A stretch of DNA of 64,000 nt from Miniphocaeibacter sp964345925 (lineage in GTDB: Bacteria > Bacillota > Clostridia > Tissierellales > Peptoniphilaceae). The stretch lies in assembly GCA_964345925.1 (NCBI GenBank), contig CAYFSP010000002.1:55444-119443 (forward strand). The letters are read 5' to 3'. Made by a program: the position numbers and the translations under genes. Below, in pieces: positions 52,785 to 61,374 of this stretch (the first letter of the stretch is position 1; every line of letters starts with the position of its first letter). A model generated the notes under the pieces. That model worked only from the letters and a program-made list of their open reading frames with translations, had not been told where the DNA came from and made no database searches.

Positions 52785-52859
52785 GGTGCATCAGAGAGGA
52801 ATCGAACCCCCAACACACGGTTCCGAAGACCGTTGCTCTATCCGTTGAGCTACTGATGC
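52784..52859 (-). tRNA. tRNA-Arg, anticodon UCG
   Basis: Read on the minus strand: acceptor GCATCAG with CTGATGC, D arm GCTC/GAGC, anticodon stem ACGGT/ACCGT with loop CTTCGGA (anticodon TCG), and T loop TTCGATT with a five-pair stem including G-T pairs. The discriminator is A and CCA is encoded. Length 76. It decodes CGA and, with wobble, other CGN codons. A terminator follows its 3' end. Confidence 0.95.
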
Positions 52860-52960
52860 ATATAGAGTATTTTATCATATATTTTGAATATTATAGAGGT
52901 TATTTCTATGCTTTTAACTTAATATGTTATGATTTATATAGTTTAAATGGAGGTATTATT

Positions 52961-53698
52961 TTGTTTAAAGAATATGGAGAGTTGAGTACAATTTTATATG
53001 AGCATACGAAGCCAGTTGGTCATTCTATTAATGGTGATATAGAATACTACCTAAAGGAATTAAGAACTGTTGCAGGAAGGGTTTTAGAGGCAGGAGTGGG
53101 AACTGGTCGTATGTTTATACCACTAATAGAGAATGGAATTAAAGTCGATGGTGTTGATGTTTCTGAAGATATGCTTAGGCAGTGTAAACTTAATATGGAA
53201 AAATACAACATTAAGGGAGATATTTTCAAACAGGATTTGAAATTATTGTCTTTACCTTATAAATATGATGCTATTATAATGCCAACAGGTAGTTTTTGTC
53301 TTTTGGAAAGAGAAAATATACAACAAATTTTAAATCTTTTCTATAGTCATTTAAATATTGGTGGTAAAATAATTATTGATTTAGAAATGCCTATAGATTT
53401 TAAAAATGATGATATTGCATTAAAAAGTTTTCCTTTAAATGATGAAAAAGGAATCATATTTACTGATTATAGTGAAAAAATTGATTGGTTAAATCAAAAG
53501 GTATCGTATATACATAAGTATGAATTAGTTGAAAATGGAAAGATTACCAAAACGGAAATATCTAATTTTATATTATATTGATATGGGTTAGAAGAGTTTA
53601 AAATGAGATTATCACTAATAGGTTTTAAAAATATTAAATATGAAATTGGATATGGTAGTAATAAATCAGAAATTATTACATTTATAGCGTATAGGTAA
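52961..53698 (+). pseudogene. SAM-dependent methyltransferase, broken by a TGA codon
   Basis: The gene starts at TTG seven bases after GGAGGT; the frame upstream crosses the tRNA and is not coding. It has the SAM motif VLEAGVGTGRMFIPLIENG, GVDVSEDML and IIMPTGSFCLLE. After SNFILY the codon is TGA (53579). The same frame then gives YGLEEFKMRLSLIGFKNI and ends at 53698, matching the C-terminal strand-helix-strand of the fold. A Trp codon changed to TGA would explain it. The loss of about 38 residues probably destabilises the protein. Confidence 0.8.
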
Positions 53699-53770
53699 TA
53701 AATTTAATTAAATAGAAAACATTGATCATCCTATATATTGATATTAAAAATATCATAATATATTGGATAT

Positions 53771-53852
53771 ATACAATAGAGTATTTATTGTATAACGCAT
53801 TAATTTCATATAGTTTAAAATCGACTATATACAATTGTGGTTATGGTATAAT
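53771..53852 (+). promoter_or_regulatory. Promoter region with inverted repeat before the small membrane protein
   Basis: An extended -10 (TGGTATAAT) ends about 30 bases before the next ATG. Upstream is an inverted repeat ATACAATA/TATTGTAT (53771-53793), and TACAATTG occurs again at 53830. The repeats could be a regulator site. No good -35 is present. Confidence 0.4.
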
Positions 53853-53882
53853 AATAGATATTAATATTTAGAAGGAGAAATT

Positions 53883-54194
53883 ATGAGAACAGTTATAGAT
53901 ATGATTTCCAAAAATATGGATAAGGTTTTAAAAGTACCAATGTTTTATATATTTTCAGTTTTAATAGTATTTATTGTATTTAAATTTATTAAAAAAGAGG
54001 GAATGGCAAAATATATATTTGGGCTTGTGTTGTTAGCGATATCGTTGATTACCATAATAGTTTCAACTACTAATTTAACTTATCCTATTGCCATGACAAT
54101 GTTAGAGTTTTTTGTTTTAACATTGGGTTCAGGAGTTGTTTCCTTATGTACTGCTTGGTTTTTGGATTTATTTTTTGTTAAAAAGAGAAAGTAG
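53883..54194 (+). CDS. Small membrane protein, unknown
   Basis: A 103-residue protein with three hydrophobic helices (about 20-36, 43-62 and 70-97) and a basic C-terminal end. It starts behind AGAAGGAG and its stop lies six bases before a HAD phosphatase gene, so the two are an operon. I do not recognise the family. Confidence 0.75.
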   Translation: MRTVIDMISKNMDKVLKVPMFYIFSVLIVFIVFKFIKKEGMAKYIFGLVLLAISLITIIVSTTNLTYPIAMTMLEFFVLTLGSGVVSLCTAWFLDLFFVKKRK

Positions 54195-54200
54195 ATTATT

Positions 54201-54932
54201 ATGACTAATATTGCAGCATTTTTTGATATTGATGGAACCATTGCAAGGGAGACCTTAATTGTAAGACATTTTAAAAAACTTGTTAAATATGGGATTATTG
54301 ACGAATCCGTATGGCTTGAAAAGATTAGACCTTTCCAAGATGCATATTCTAAGAGATATAATGATTATGACTACTACTTCCTAGCTTTAGCAGATGTGTA
54401 CAGGGAAAGTGTTACGGGATTTGATAGTGTATTCAATCAATTTATTTCAGAACAGGTTGTTGATGAAATAGGAGAAATTGTCTATAAATATACAAGAAGT
54501 AGAATTAATTTCCATAAGGAAAATGGTCATTTGATTTTCTTTATTTCAGGCAGTCCAGATTTTTTGGTTAAAGAGATGGCTAAAAAATATGATGTAACTG
54601 AATATAGGGGTTCTTTATATAAAATTGATGAAGATAATAAATTCAATGGCGAAATTGACCCTATGTGGAATAGTAGAAAGAAAAGAAAAGAAGTTTTAAA
54701 ATTAGTTGAAAAATATAATATAGATTTACAAAATTCTTTTAGTTATGGAGATACTACAGGAGATGTTTCCATGTTGAAGTTGACGGGAAATTCCATAGCT
54801 ATTAATCCTACTAAAGAATTGGTTAAAAATATTAAAGAAGATATTGAGTTAAAGGATAAAACAAATATTATTGTAGAACGTAAAGATATTGTCTATTCTC
54901 TAGATGCTAATGTTAAAATTATAGAAGTATAA
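54201..54932 (+). CDS. HAD-IB family phosphatase
   Basis: A SerB-like haloacid dehalogenase phosphatase of 243 residues. Motif I is FFDIDGTIARETL (about 7-19) with the nucleophile Asp, motif II FISGSP, and motif IV YGDTTGDVSML. The helical cap lies at about residues 20-95. The family contains phosphoserine and lipid-phosphate phosphatases; the small membrane protein next to it might point to a lipid-related role, but this is only a suggestion. Confidence 0.88.
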   Translation: MTNIAAFFDIDGTIARETLIVRHFKKLVKYGIIDESVWLEKIRPFQDAYSKRYNDYDYYFLALADVYRESVTGFDSVFNQFISEQVVDEIGEIVYKYTRSRINFHKENGHLIFFISGSPDFLVKEMAKKYDVTEYRGSLYKIDEDNKFNGEIDPMWNSRKKRKEVLKLVEKYNIDLQNSFSYGDTTGDVSMLKLTGNSIAINPTKELVKNIKEDIELKDKTNIIVERKDIVYSLDANVKIIEV

Positions 54933-54942
54933 ATGGTGTTAA

Positions 54943-54995
54943 AAAATAGAAGTGTAATTATTGATTTAAATAATTGTACTTCTATTTTCTTTTTG
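54943..54995. terminator. Convergent terminator between the phosphatase and helicase genes
   Basis: AAAATAGAAGT and TAATTATT pair with AATAATT and ACTTCTATTTT in a long stem, followed by CTTTTT. It overlaps the end of the minus-strand helicase gene. Confidence 0.75.
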
Positions 54996-56793
54996 TAGAT
55001 ATATTGCTAATTTCCTTTAAAAAAATTGAAGGTTTAGTTTTTTTGTCATTTCTATACTTTGGATACATTAAAAACAAATTGTTTTTTGCCCTGGTAATGG
55101 CTACATAAAATAGTCTTCTCTCCTCTTCTAATGATGAAAATCTATCACTATAAACAGGGAATTCACCATCAATTAAGTCAATTAAAAGAACATTATCATA
55201 TTCTAACCCCTTTGATTGATGTATTGTAGAAATAAATACATTACTGTTGTTAAGATGATTTTCTTGTAATATTTTATCTATATTTTCAATCTTATTTTTC
55301 AATTCATTAATATTATTTAATCCAATAGATAAATGAATTAGGAGTTCTTGAATAAAGTTAATTGGGATATTGTCATTATGTTTTGATATATACTCAATAT
55401 AATTTAATTCTGAGAATATTAACTTTAAAGTTTTATTTAAATTTTCTTTTTTAACACTATTTAATATATTTTTCAAATTAAGAACAAGTTCTTGTTGATA
55501 TTCTTTAATATAAGAGTCTTGTAATATATAGTCTAAAATACTTTCATTAAAGGAAATATTTATATTATTTACATAATCTTTTTTTAAATATAGATTGAGT
55601 TTGTAGTATATTTTTTGGAAAATACTTAAATTGCTCTGATCAAAGGAAAATTCAATAATATTCTTTAAATCATTTAATATTAACTTCATTGTATTTGACT
55701 TAAAATTAAGCCTTTTATTAAATTGAATATTTTTTTCTAATAAACTACTTGCTATAGAGTAGGCACTTATATTATTTCTAAATAGTATGGCTAAATTTTC
55801 ATCTTCTTTTAAATCTTCAATCTTATTTATAATAAATTTATTTTGCATAATAAGATTCTTAGTCTTTATAATCTGTATTGGAGTTTTTTCGTCGCTATGA
55901 CTTTCTATAGTTTTTTTATATCTTCCCTTATTATTTTTTATAATATAGTCTGAAAGCATTACAATGTCTTTTTTAGAACGATAATTCTTACTTAAATTAT
56001 AAAAACTTATATCATTAAAGACTGATTCGATATTAAGTAGGTAATTCGGATTTGCTCCTCTAAAGGAATAAATTGACTGGTCATCATCTGCTAGTATGAA
56101 TATATTGTTTTCAGGATATGATATAAGCTCCAACAATTTAAACTGTAAAAGACTAGAATCTTGTCCTTCATCTAATTGAATGTATTTATAATTTGATTTA
56201 ACTCTTTTTAAAATATCTTCATTATTTTTTAATATATTATAAGATAAAGTGAGCATATCATCAAAATCGATTAAATGATTTTGCTCTTTAAATGATTCAT
56301 ATATAGGCATTAGTTTAGAAAAATAATTTTCTTTTGGTAGATCTTCATATTCAATCATATTATTCTTTACTAAACCATAATTATTAAAAAAGAATTCAAT
56401 ATCTTCAGTTGTAGGTTTAGTTCTAAAATTTTCCCAAATTAATCTTGTTATTAATTTATATTTATTAAAATTGCCACTTCCTTCAATAAGGGAGTATTTG
56501 ACTCTATATTTAGAAGAATATAATTTAATTATTCCATAGGCAAAAGCGTGAATTGTCGAAAAAATAGCTTCATTGGAATTACTCATTTTATTAAATCGAA
56601 ATTTCATATCAAAAGCTTGAGTTTTACTAAAAGTTAAATTTAATATTTGTTTATATTTTGTATATTGGGTATTATTTAAGTATATGATTCTGTTCAGTAG
56701 GACAGTCGTTTTACCTGAACCAGGAACAGCTAATACCAAAGCAGGACCATTAGTATGGTATACTGCTTTTAATTGTTGTTTTGATATAATCAT
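54982..56793 (-). CDS. UvrD/PcrA-like superfamily 1 DNA helicase
   Basis: The 603-residue ATP-driven 3'-5' helicase has Walker A VPGSGKTTVL (about 24-33), motif Ia LTFSKTQAFDM, motif II with YIQLDEGQDSS, motif III LADDDQSIYSFRGA, motif IV NYRSK, motif V TIHQSKGLEYDNV and motif VI RRLFYVAITRAK. It is shorter than PcrA/UvrD (about 720) and its 2B region is small and divergent, so it is better called a UvrD-like helicase than PcrA. It is a single gene on the minus strand. Confidence 0.9.
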   Translation of the reverse strand: MIISKQQLKAVYHTNGPALVLAVPGSGKTTVLLNRIIYLNNTQYTKYKQILNLTFSKTQAFDMKFRFNKMSNSNEAIFSTIHAFAYGIIKLYSSKYRVKYSLIEGSGNFNKYKLITRLIWENFRTKPTTEDIEFFFNNYGLVKNNMIEYEDLPKENYFSKLMPIYESFKEQNHLIDFDDMLTLSYNILKNNEDILKRVKSNYKYIQLDEGQDSSLLQFKLLELISYPENNIFILADDDQSIYSFRGANPNYLLNIESVFNDISFYNLSKNYRSKKDIVMLSDYIIKNNKGRYKKTIESHSDEKTPIQIIKTKNLIMQNKFIINKIEDLKEDENLAILFRNNISAYSIASSLLEKNIQFNKRLNFKSNTMKLILNDLKNIIEFSFDQSNLSIFQKIYYKLNLYLKKDYVNNINISFNESILDYILQDSYIKEYQQELVLNLKNILNSVKKENLNKTLKLIFSELNYIEYISKHNDNIPINFIQELLIHLSIGLNNINELKNKIENIDKILQENHLNNSNVFISTIHQSKGLEYDNVLLIDLIDGEFPVYSDRFSSLEEERRLFYVAITRAKNNLFLMYPKYRNDKKTKPSIFLKEISNISTKRK

Positions 56794-56851
56794 TTCATCA
56801 CCATTACATATTATATCAAAATAAATTTATATTTAAAAATAGGGGGCATTT

Positions 56852-57649
56852 ATGAGATTAAATGATTTCATGGAAACTAGAAAATCGTACAGGGATTACA
56901 AAGGTAAAAAATTATCAAAAAAGGAAATAAAAATAGTTGAAAATATTTTAGAGGAAGTTAATGAAAAATCTAATCTATGCAGTGTTAATTATCACTTATA
57001 TGATGGAGATGAAGTTTATGATGCTTTGGAAAACCAAGGTGGATATTCAGGTGTTATGATAAAGGCTCCAGCATATATATCCTTAAGTATGAGTGAATTA
57101 AACGATCAATCATATATATATGGATCATATTATTTAGAGGATATTATTGGGAAACTTTCAGCTGAAGGGTTTGGAACTTGCTGGGTTAGTTTATTCTCAG
57201 TGGATAAAGAGTTAAAGGATAAAGTATTCAAAACCACAGACAATATCGATTTCATATTAGCTTTTGGAAATCCTATAGGACAGTCCATTCTAAATGAAGA
57301 ACAATATAGTAATAGAATTGGTATGGAAGAATTTGTTTATTTTAAAGACTTTAACACACCTGCAACGGTAGAAAAACTAGAAAATTATGGATTAGATGAA
57401 ATATTTTACTACTTAAGAAATGCTCCTTCTGCTTTTAATAAGCAACCATGGAGATTTTTAATACATGATTCCAATATAGATTTATATATTGAAGATTTTC
57501 AAGGTAATGTTAATTTAACAGATGCTGGAATTGTAATGTACTATTATGAAAAACTTGCAAGTTTAACTGGTATTACAGCTAGTTGGGATCTTAATGTAAA
57601 ACCATATGTCGAAACTGATAAAAAATTTATAGGAAGGACTAATTTCTAG
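56852..57649 (+). CDS. Nitroreductase-family flavoprotein (TM1586 type)
   Basis: The 265 residues show the two-half arrangement of putative TM nitroreductases. The N-terminal MRLNDFMETRKSYRDYKGKKL gives the FMN phosphate contact (RKSYR), and GKLSAEGFGTCWVSLFS follows. The second half has YLRNAPSAFNKQPWRFLI with the NKQPW flavin motif. It should bind FMN and reduce an unknown substrate with NAD(P)H. GGGGG lies before the ATG. Confidence 0.87.
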   Translation: MRLNDFMETRKSYRDYKGKKLSKKEIKIVENILEEVNEKSNLCSVNYHLYDGDEVYDALENQGGYSGVMIKAPAYISLSMSELNDQSYIYGSYYLEDIIGKLSAEGFGTCWVSLFSVDKELKDKVFKTTDNIDFILAFGNPIGQSILNEEQYSNRIGMEEFVYFKDFNTPATVEKLENYGLDEIFYYLRNAPSAFNKQPWRFLIHDSNIDLYIEDFQGNVNLTDAGIVMYYYEKLASLTGITASWDLNVKPYVETDKKFIGRTNF

Positions 57650-57670
57650 AAGTGGGAAACCACTTCTTTT
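57648..57670 (+). terminator. Terminator after the nitroreductase gene
   Basis: AGAAGTGG, GAAA loop, CCACTTCT, then TTT. It includes the stop codon and lies only eight bases before the next ATG. Confidence 0.75.
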
Positions 57671-57675
57671 ATATT

Positions 57676-58599
57676 ATGGATAAGAATAGAAGAAGCAATA
57701 ATTATATAAATTTAGGGGAATATTTTTATTTAGAGGGAAGACTTGAAGAGAGTTTAAATTATTATAAAAAAGCATTAAATTTTAAAAATACAAAGGATAG
57801 TTATATAGATATATATTTAAACATTGCTCAAATATATTTTGAGTTAAATATGCTAAATAGTTCTATTGAAAATTATAAGACAATTATAAAAAAATATGGA
57901 AGTATTAAAGAAGCTTATTATGGAATAGCAGTAATGTATGATTATATGGAAAAATTTGAAAAAGCAGAAGAATACTATTTGAAGTCAATTAAAATCAATA
58001 ATAACTTTAGAGACGCACTATTTTTTTTGGCCGATTTATACGATAGATATGGTTTACAAAACAAAGCTATTGAATACTATAACCAAACTATAAAAAAACA
58101 TCCTGATGATTATATGGCATATAATAATTTAGGTAGCATTTATGAGCAAATTGGAATGTATGAATTATCTATAAAGTATTTGAAAAAATCAGTGGAAATA
58201 AATTCAGAATACTACTTATCTTTATTCAACTTGGGAATTGCCTACAAGGGCCTAGGTGATTTATCGAATGCTGAAAAATATTACTATGAAGCATTGCAAA
58301 TAAACCCTATGGAACAAAATATATATTTGAATCTATCTGCACTATATATTGAAAATGAAGATTACAACAATAGTATGAAAATTTTAAATGAGGGAATTCT
58401 TAATATAGACGATTCTGCAAATCTTTTCTACAATAGAAGTTGTGTGAATTTAAAATTAAATTATATAGAAAATGCTTTCAAAGATTTAGAGAAATCAGTG
58501 AAATTAAATGGGGATATTGTTGATTATTTAAAAATGGATCCTGACTTTGATGATTATAGGAATAATAATAAATATTTAGAAATAATAAATATAACTTGA
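57676..58599 (+). CDS. Tetratricopeptide repeat protein
   Basis: About seven tandem TPR units fill the 307 residues, for example NLGEYFYLEGRLEESLNYYK, EAYYGIAVMYDYMEKFEKAE and NNLGSIYEQIGMYELSIKYL. It is a cytosolic helical scaffold for protein-protein contacts; the partner is unknown. A GTG 24 bases upstream is in frame but lies in the terminator hairpin of the previous gene, so I chose the ATG. No good ribosome binding site is seen, and expression may depend on readthrough. Confidence 0.85.
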   Translation: MDKNRRSNNYINLGEYFYLEGRLEESLNYYKKALNFKNTKDSYIDIYLNIAQIYFELNMLNSSIENYKTIIKKYGSIKEAYYGIAVMYDYMEKFEKAEEYYLKSIKINNNFRDALFFLADLYDRYGLQNKAIEYYNQTIKKHPDDYMAYNNLGSIYEQIGMYELSIKYLKKSVEINSEYYLSLFNLGIAYKGLGDLSNAEKYYYEALQINPMEQNIYLNLSALYIENEDYNNSMKILNEGILNIDDSANLFYNRSCVNLKLNYIENAFKDLEKSVKLNGDIVDYLKMDPDFDDYRNNNKYLEIINIT

Positions 58600-58656
58600 T
58601 AAAATAAAATGAAAGCGATATACTTTAATAAAGACAACGAAAAAGGGGAGAGAATT

Positions 58657-59472
58657 TTGAAAAAAAAGAATTATTTATTATTATCTGTTTTTATGATTTT
58701 AACAATCTTAACAACTGCTTGTGGAAAGGGAGATGAAAAAAAAGAAACAGGTGATGCTGTACAACTTAAAGAGAATAAAGTTGAAGAAAATATTACTGTA
58801 GCAGCTGCGGCTAGTTTAACTGATGCTTTTAATGAAACGAAATCTTTATTCAAAGATAAAGAAGGTATTGATATTGACTTTACATATGGAGCAAGTGGAA
58901 CTTTACAAAAGCAAATTGAAGAAGGGGCTGAAATAGATTTATTCGTTTCCGCCAGTAAAAAGAATATGAATAATTTAGTTGAAGGTAAATTAATAGATGA
59001 AGACAGTGTTGAAGATGTTGTAAAAAATTCTTTAGTCTTAATTGTTCCAAAGGATAGCAATTTAATCAAGACAACTGATGATTTAAATAAACTGACAAAG
59101 GATCAAAAAATTGCAGTAGGAGAGCCAGAAACTGTACCAGCAGGCCAATATGCAAAACAATCTTTGGAAAATTTGGAACTATGGGATTCATTAATGGATA
59201 AATACGTATTTGGAAAAGATGTTAGGCAAGTTCTTTCTTATGTGGAAAGAAATGAAGCTGAAGCAGGTTTTGTATATAGTAGTGATACAATTGGTGTAGA
59301 TAATATTAAAATAGCAGAGACAATAGAGTCTTCAAATCATGATCCCATAGTATATCCAGCAGGTGTTACTTCTGAAAGTAAGAAAAAAGATGCTGCAAAG
59401 AAATTTTTAAAATACTTAAATACAGAAGAAGCCAAAGAAATTTTATCTAAGTATGGATTTATAGTAGACTAA
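58657..59472 (+). CDS. modA: Molybdate ABC transporter substrate-binding lipoprotein
   Basis: ModA captures molybdate outside the cell. The 271 residues begin with a lipoprotein signal (YLLLSVFMILTILTTAC, lipid Cys near residue 24), then the binding fold with AAASLTDAF, FTYGASGTLQKQIEEGAEID, and the C-terminal YPAGVTSESKKKDAAKKFL. An ATG 48 bases upstream is in frame, but GGGGAGAG before TTG and the signal peptide both favour the TTG. Its stop overlaps the modB ATG. Confidence 0.94.
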   Translation: MKKKNYLLLSVFMILTILTTACGKGDEKKETGDAVQLKENKVEENITVAAAASLTDAFNETKSLFKDKEGIDIDFTYGASGTLQKQIEEGAEIDLFVSASKKNMNNLVEGKLIDEDSVEDVVKNSLVLIVPKDSNLIKTTDDLNKLTKDQKIAVGEPETVPAGQYAKQSLENLELWDSLMDKYVFGKDVRQVLSYVERNEAEAGFVYSSDTIGVDNIKIAETIESSNHDPIVYPAGVTSESKKKDAAKKFLKYLNTEEAKEILSKYGFIVD

Positions 59473-60134
59473 TGGAGATTTTAAAGCCAATAATTCTTTC
59501 TTTAAAAGTTGCTGCTATTTCAACTATTTTCACATTAATTATTGGAACGTTTTTTGCACATATTTTCACCAAGTATAAATTTCCAGGTAAGGATGCACTG
59601 GAGGTTATATTTACATTGCCAATGACAATACCTCCTACAGTTGTAGGTTACTTGTTGTTAATACTCTTTGGAAGAAGAGGACCTATTGGAATGTTTTTAG
59701 AGAATACATTTGGTGTAAGAATTATTTTTACTTGGGTTGCTGCTGTTATTGCTTCCACTGTAGTTTCATTACCGTTAATGTATCAAAGTATAAAATCATC
59801 TTTTCAAGGTATTAATCCTGTATATGTGAAAGCAGCTAAAACATTAGGTGCTTCCGATAGAAAAATATTCTTCAAAGTTACAGTTCCTTTAGCATTACCA
59901 GGAATAATAAGTGGAATAGTATTGTCCTTTTCAAGAGCTTTAGGAGAATTTGGTGCAACATTAATGGTTGCAGGAAATATACCGGGAAAAACTGAAACAA
60001 TACCACTTGCAATCTATTATGCTGTGGAGGGAAATAATAGAGGAAAAGCCAACTTATTAATTGGAATAGTCATTTTATTCAGTTTTATAAACATATACTG
60101 TTTGAATAAATGGTTGAAGAAGAGGATGAACTAA
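59472..60134 (+). CDS. modB: Molybdate ABC transporter permease
   Basis: The 220-residue permease has about five to six membrane helices. The EAA loop contacting ModC reads KAAKTLGASDRKIFFKVTVP (about 121-140), followed by LSFSRALGEFGATLMVAGN, the ModB signature. Overlaps with modA and modC (TAATG) show tight coupling. Confidence 0.95.
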   Translation: MEILKPIILSLKVAAISTIFTLIIGTFFAHIFTKYKFPGKDALEVIFTLPMTIPPTVVGYLLLILFGRRGPIGMFLENTFGVRIIFTWVAAVIASTVVSLPLMYQSIKSSFQGINPVYVKAAKTLGASDRKIFFKVTVPLALPGIISGIVLSFSRALGEFGATLMVAGNIPGKTETIPLAIYYAVEGNNRGKANLLIGIVILFSFINIYCLNKWLKKRMN

Positions 60135-60763
60135 TGAGCAAATTAATAGTTGATGTAAATAAGAAATTAAATCATTTTACTTTAAATATGAAGTTTAAAA
60201 TGAATAATGAAGTGTTGGTTATACAAGGACATTCTGGATCAGGTAAAACCACAACTTTGAATTTACTTTCAGGATTGATGAAACCTGATAGAGGCTATAT
60301 AAAAATAGAGAATAATGTTGTAGTCGATACAAGTAAGAGGATTAATTTAAAACCACAGAGCAGAAATATAGGATATGTTTTTCAAGACTTTGCATTATTT
60401 CCAAATATGACTGTTAATAAAAATATAAGATTTGCCATTAAAGATGATGATATTTACACAAAGATTATAGAGTTATTAAAAATTGATCATCTCTTAGACA
60501 ATTATCCTTCTGAAATATCTGGTGGAGAAAAACAAAGAGTTGCCCTTGCTAGAACTTTGGTTACAAATCCTAAGTTATTATTGCTAGACGAACCATTTTC
60601 TGCTTTAGATAGCAATTTAAAACAGGGACTTTATGATGAATTTAAAGATATTATTAAAAGTTTAAATATACCAGTAATATTAATTACACATAATGAAGAA
60701 GAGGCAAAAATATTAGGAGATAGATTACTTCATATTGAAGATGGAGAAATTAAAGCTAGGTAA
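60134..60763 (+). CDS. modC: Molybdate ABC transporter ATPase
   Basis: The 209-residue protein has Walker A GHSGSGKTTTL (about 31-41), Q-loop YVFQDFALFP, signature EISGGEKQRVALARTL, Walker B LLLDEPFSALD and the H-loop ITHNEEE. It ends after the nucleotide-binding domain and lacks the C-terminal molybdate-binding MOP domain of E. coli ModC. The open frame reaches back 24 bases, but the ATG overlapping the modB stop is preferred. Confidence 0.92.
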   Translation: MSKLIVDVNKKLNHFTLNMKFKMNNEVLVIQGHSGSGKTTTLNLLSGLMKPDRGYIKIENNVVVDTSKRINLKPQSRNIGYVFQDFALFPNMTVNKNIRFAIKDDDIYTKIIELLKIDHLLDNYPSEISGGEKQRVALARTLVTNPKLLLLDEPFSALDSNLKQGLYDEFKDIIKSLNIPVILITHNEEEAKILGDRLLHIEDGEIKAR

Positions 60764-60780
60764 ATAATCTAGCTTTTTCT
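60752..60780 (+). terminator. Terminator after modABC
   Basis: AAAGCTAGGT pairs with ATCTAGCTTT around AAATA (one G-T pair), then TTC. The stem includes the stop codon. A near-identical copy lies 555 bases downstream. Confidence 0.8.
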
Positions 60781-60864
60781 TAATTTTCTAAGAAATTCAT
60801 AGTATATTACTAGTGAATCATAATAGTTAATATGATAGAATTTAATATATACTAGGGAGGACAA

Positions 60865-61280
60865 ATGGGAAAAAAGAGCGTAATATATTCAAATTTTACT
60901 TTACTTATTTGGTTTAGCTTGGATATGATAGGAGTATACTTAGAAGATTCTTATATTGTTAGCAGGTCATGGAAAGAAGATGGATTATTTTTTCTTATCT
61001 ATTTAATATGTTTTTTAGTTTTTTTATTTAAAGAGTCAGTCGGGAAATATACTTTATCTCTATGACTTAGTATTTGGTTAATTACACAATTTCTTAGTCA
61101 TGAACTTTATACGATAATAGGTGGTGGGGAAGGAAAAATACGTTTTATTCTGATTCTATCCAGATAATTTCTTCAAGAACTAGGTATTTCCCTGATTTAT
61201 ATCATTTAATATTACATATATTAATTATTATTTCGTTAGTAATCACTGTAAAGTATATTCGGTTTTCTAGAATAAAATAA
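60865..61280 (+). pseudogene. Small membrane protein, broken by TGA and a one-base deletion
   Basis: It starts at ATG after GGGAGG with hydrophobic helices SNFTLLIWFSLDMIGVY and GLFFLIYLICFLVFLF. The frame stops at TGA (61063) after TLSL but goes on in register with LSIWLITQFLSHELYTIIGG. Then the coding sense moves one frame over near a run of T at 61143-61146 and continues as DSIQIISSRTRYFPDLYHLI and a last helix LIIISLVITVKYI to a TAA at 61280. Restored, it would have about 138 residues and four helices. I do not know the function. Two separate lesions make a true pseudogene likely. Confidence 0.75.
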
Positions 61281-61306
61281 TATTGACCTTACATAATTAG
61301 GTTACT

Positions 61307-61337
61307 AAAAGCTAGGTAGATAACCTAGCTTTTTCTT
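61307..61337 (+). terminator. Terminator after the broken membrane-protein gene
   Basis: AAAAGCTAGGT pairs perfectly with ACCTAGCTTTT around AGATA, then more T. Over 29 bases it differs from the modC terminator at only two positions. Confidence 0.85.
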
Positions 61338-61374
61338 TTGACATTTTAAATGTATAATGATATTGGAGGATATT

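Noticed and set aside
52745..52960. N-terminal extension of the methyltransferase frame
   Set aside because: It runs antisense through the tRNA-Arg gene; GGAGGT and TTG at 52961 mark the real start.
53579..61065. Possible reassignment of TGA to tryptophan, suggested by TGA at likely Trp positions in two genes
   Set aside because: TGA ends several intact genes where readthrough would be harmful (queA, argJ, the TPR gene, the metallo-hydrolase before valS), and other broken genes use TAA or TAG. Nonsense mutation is simpler.
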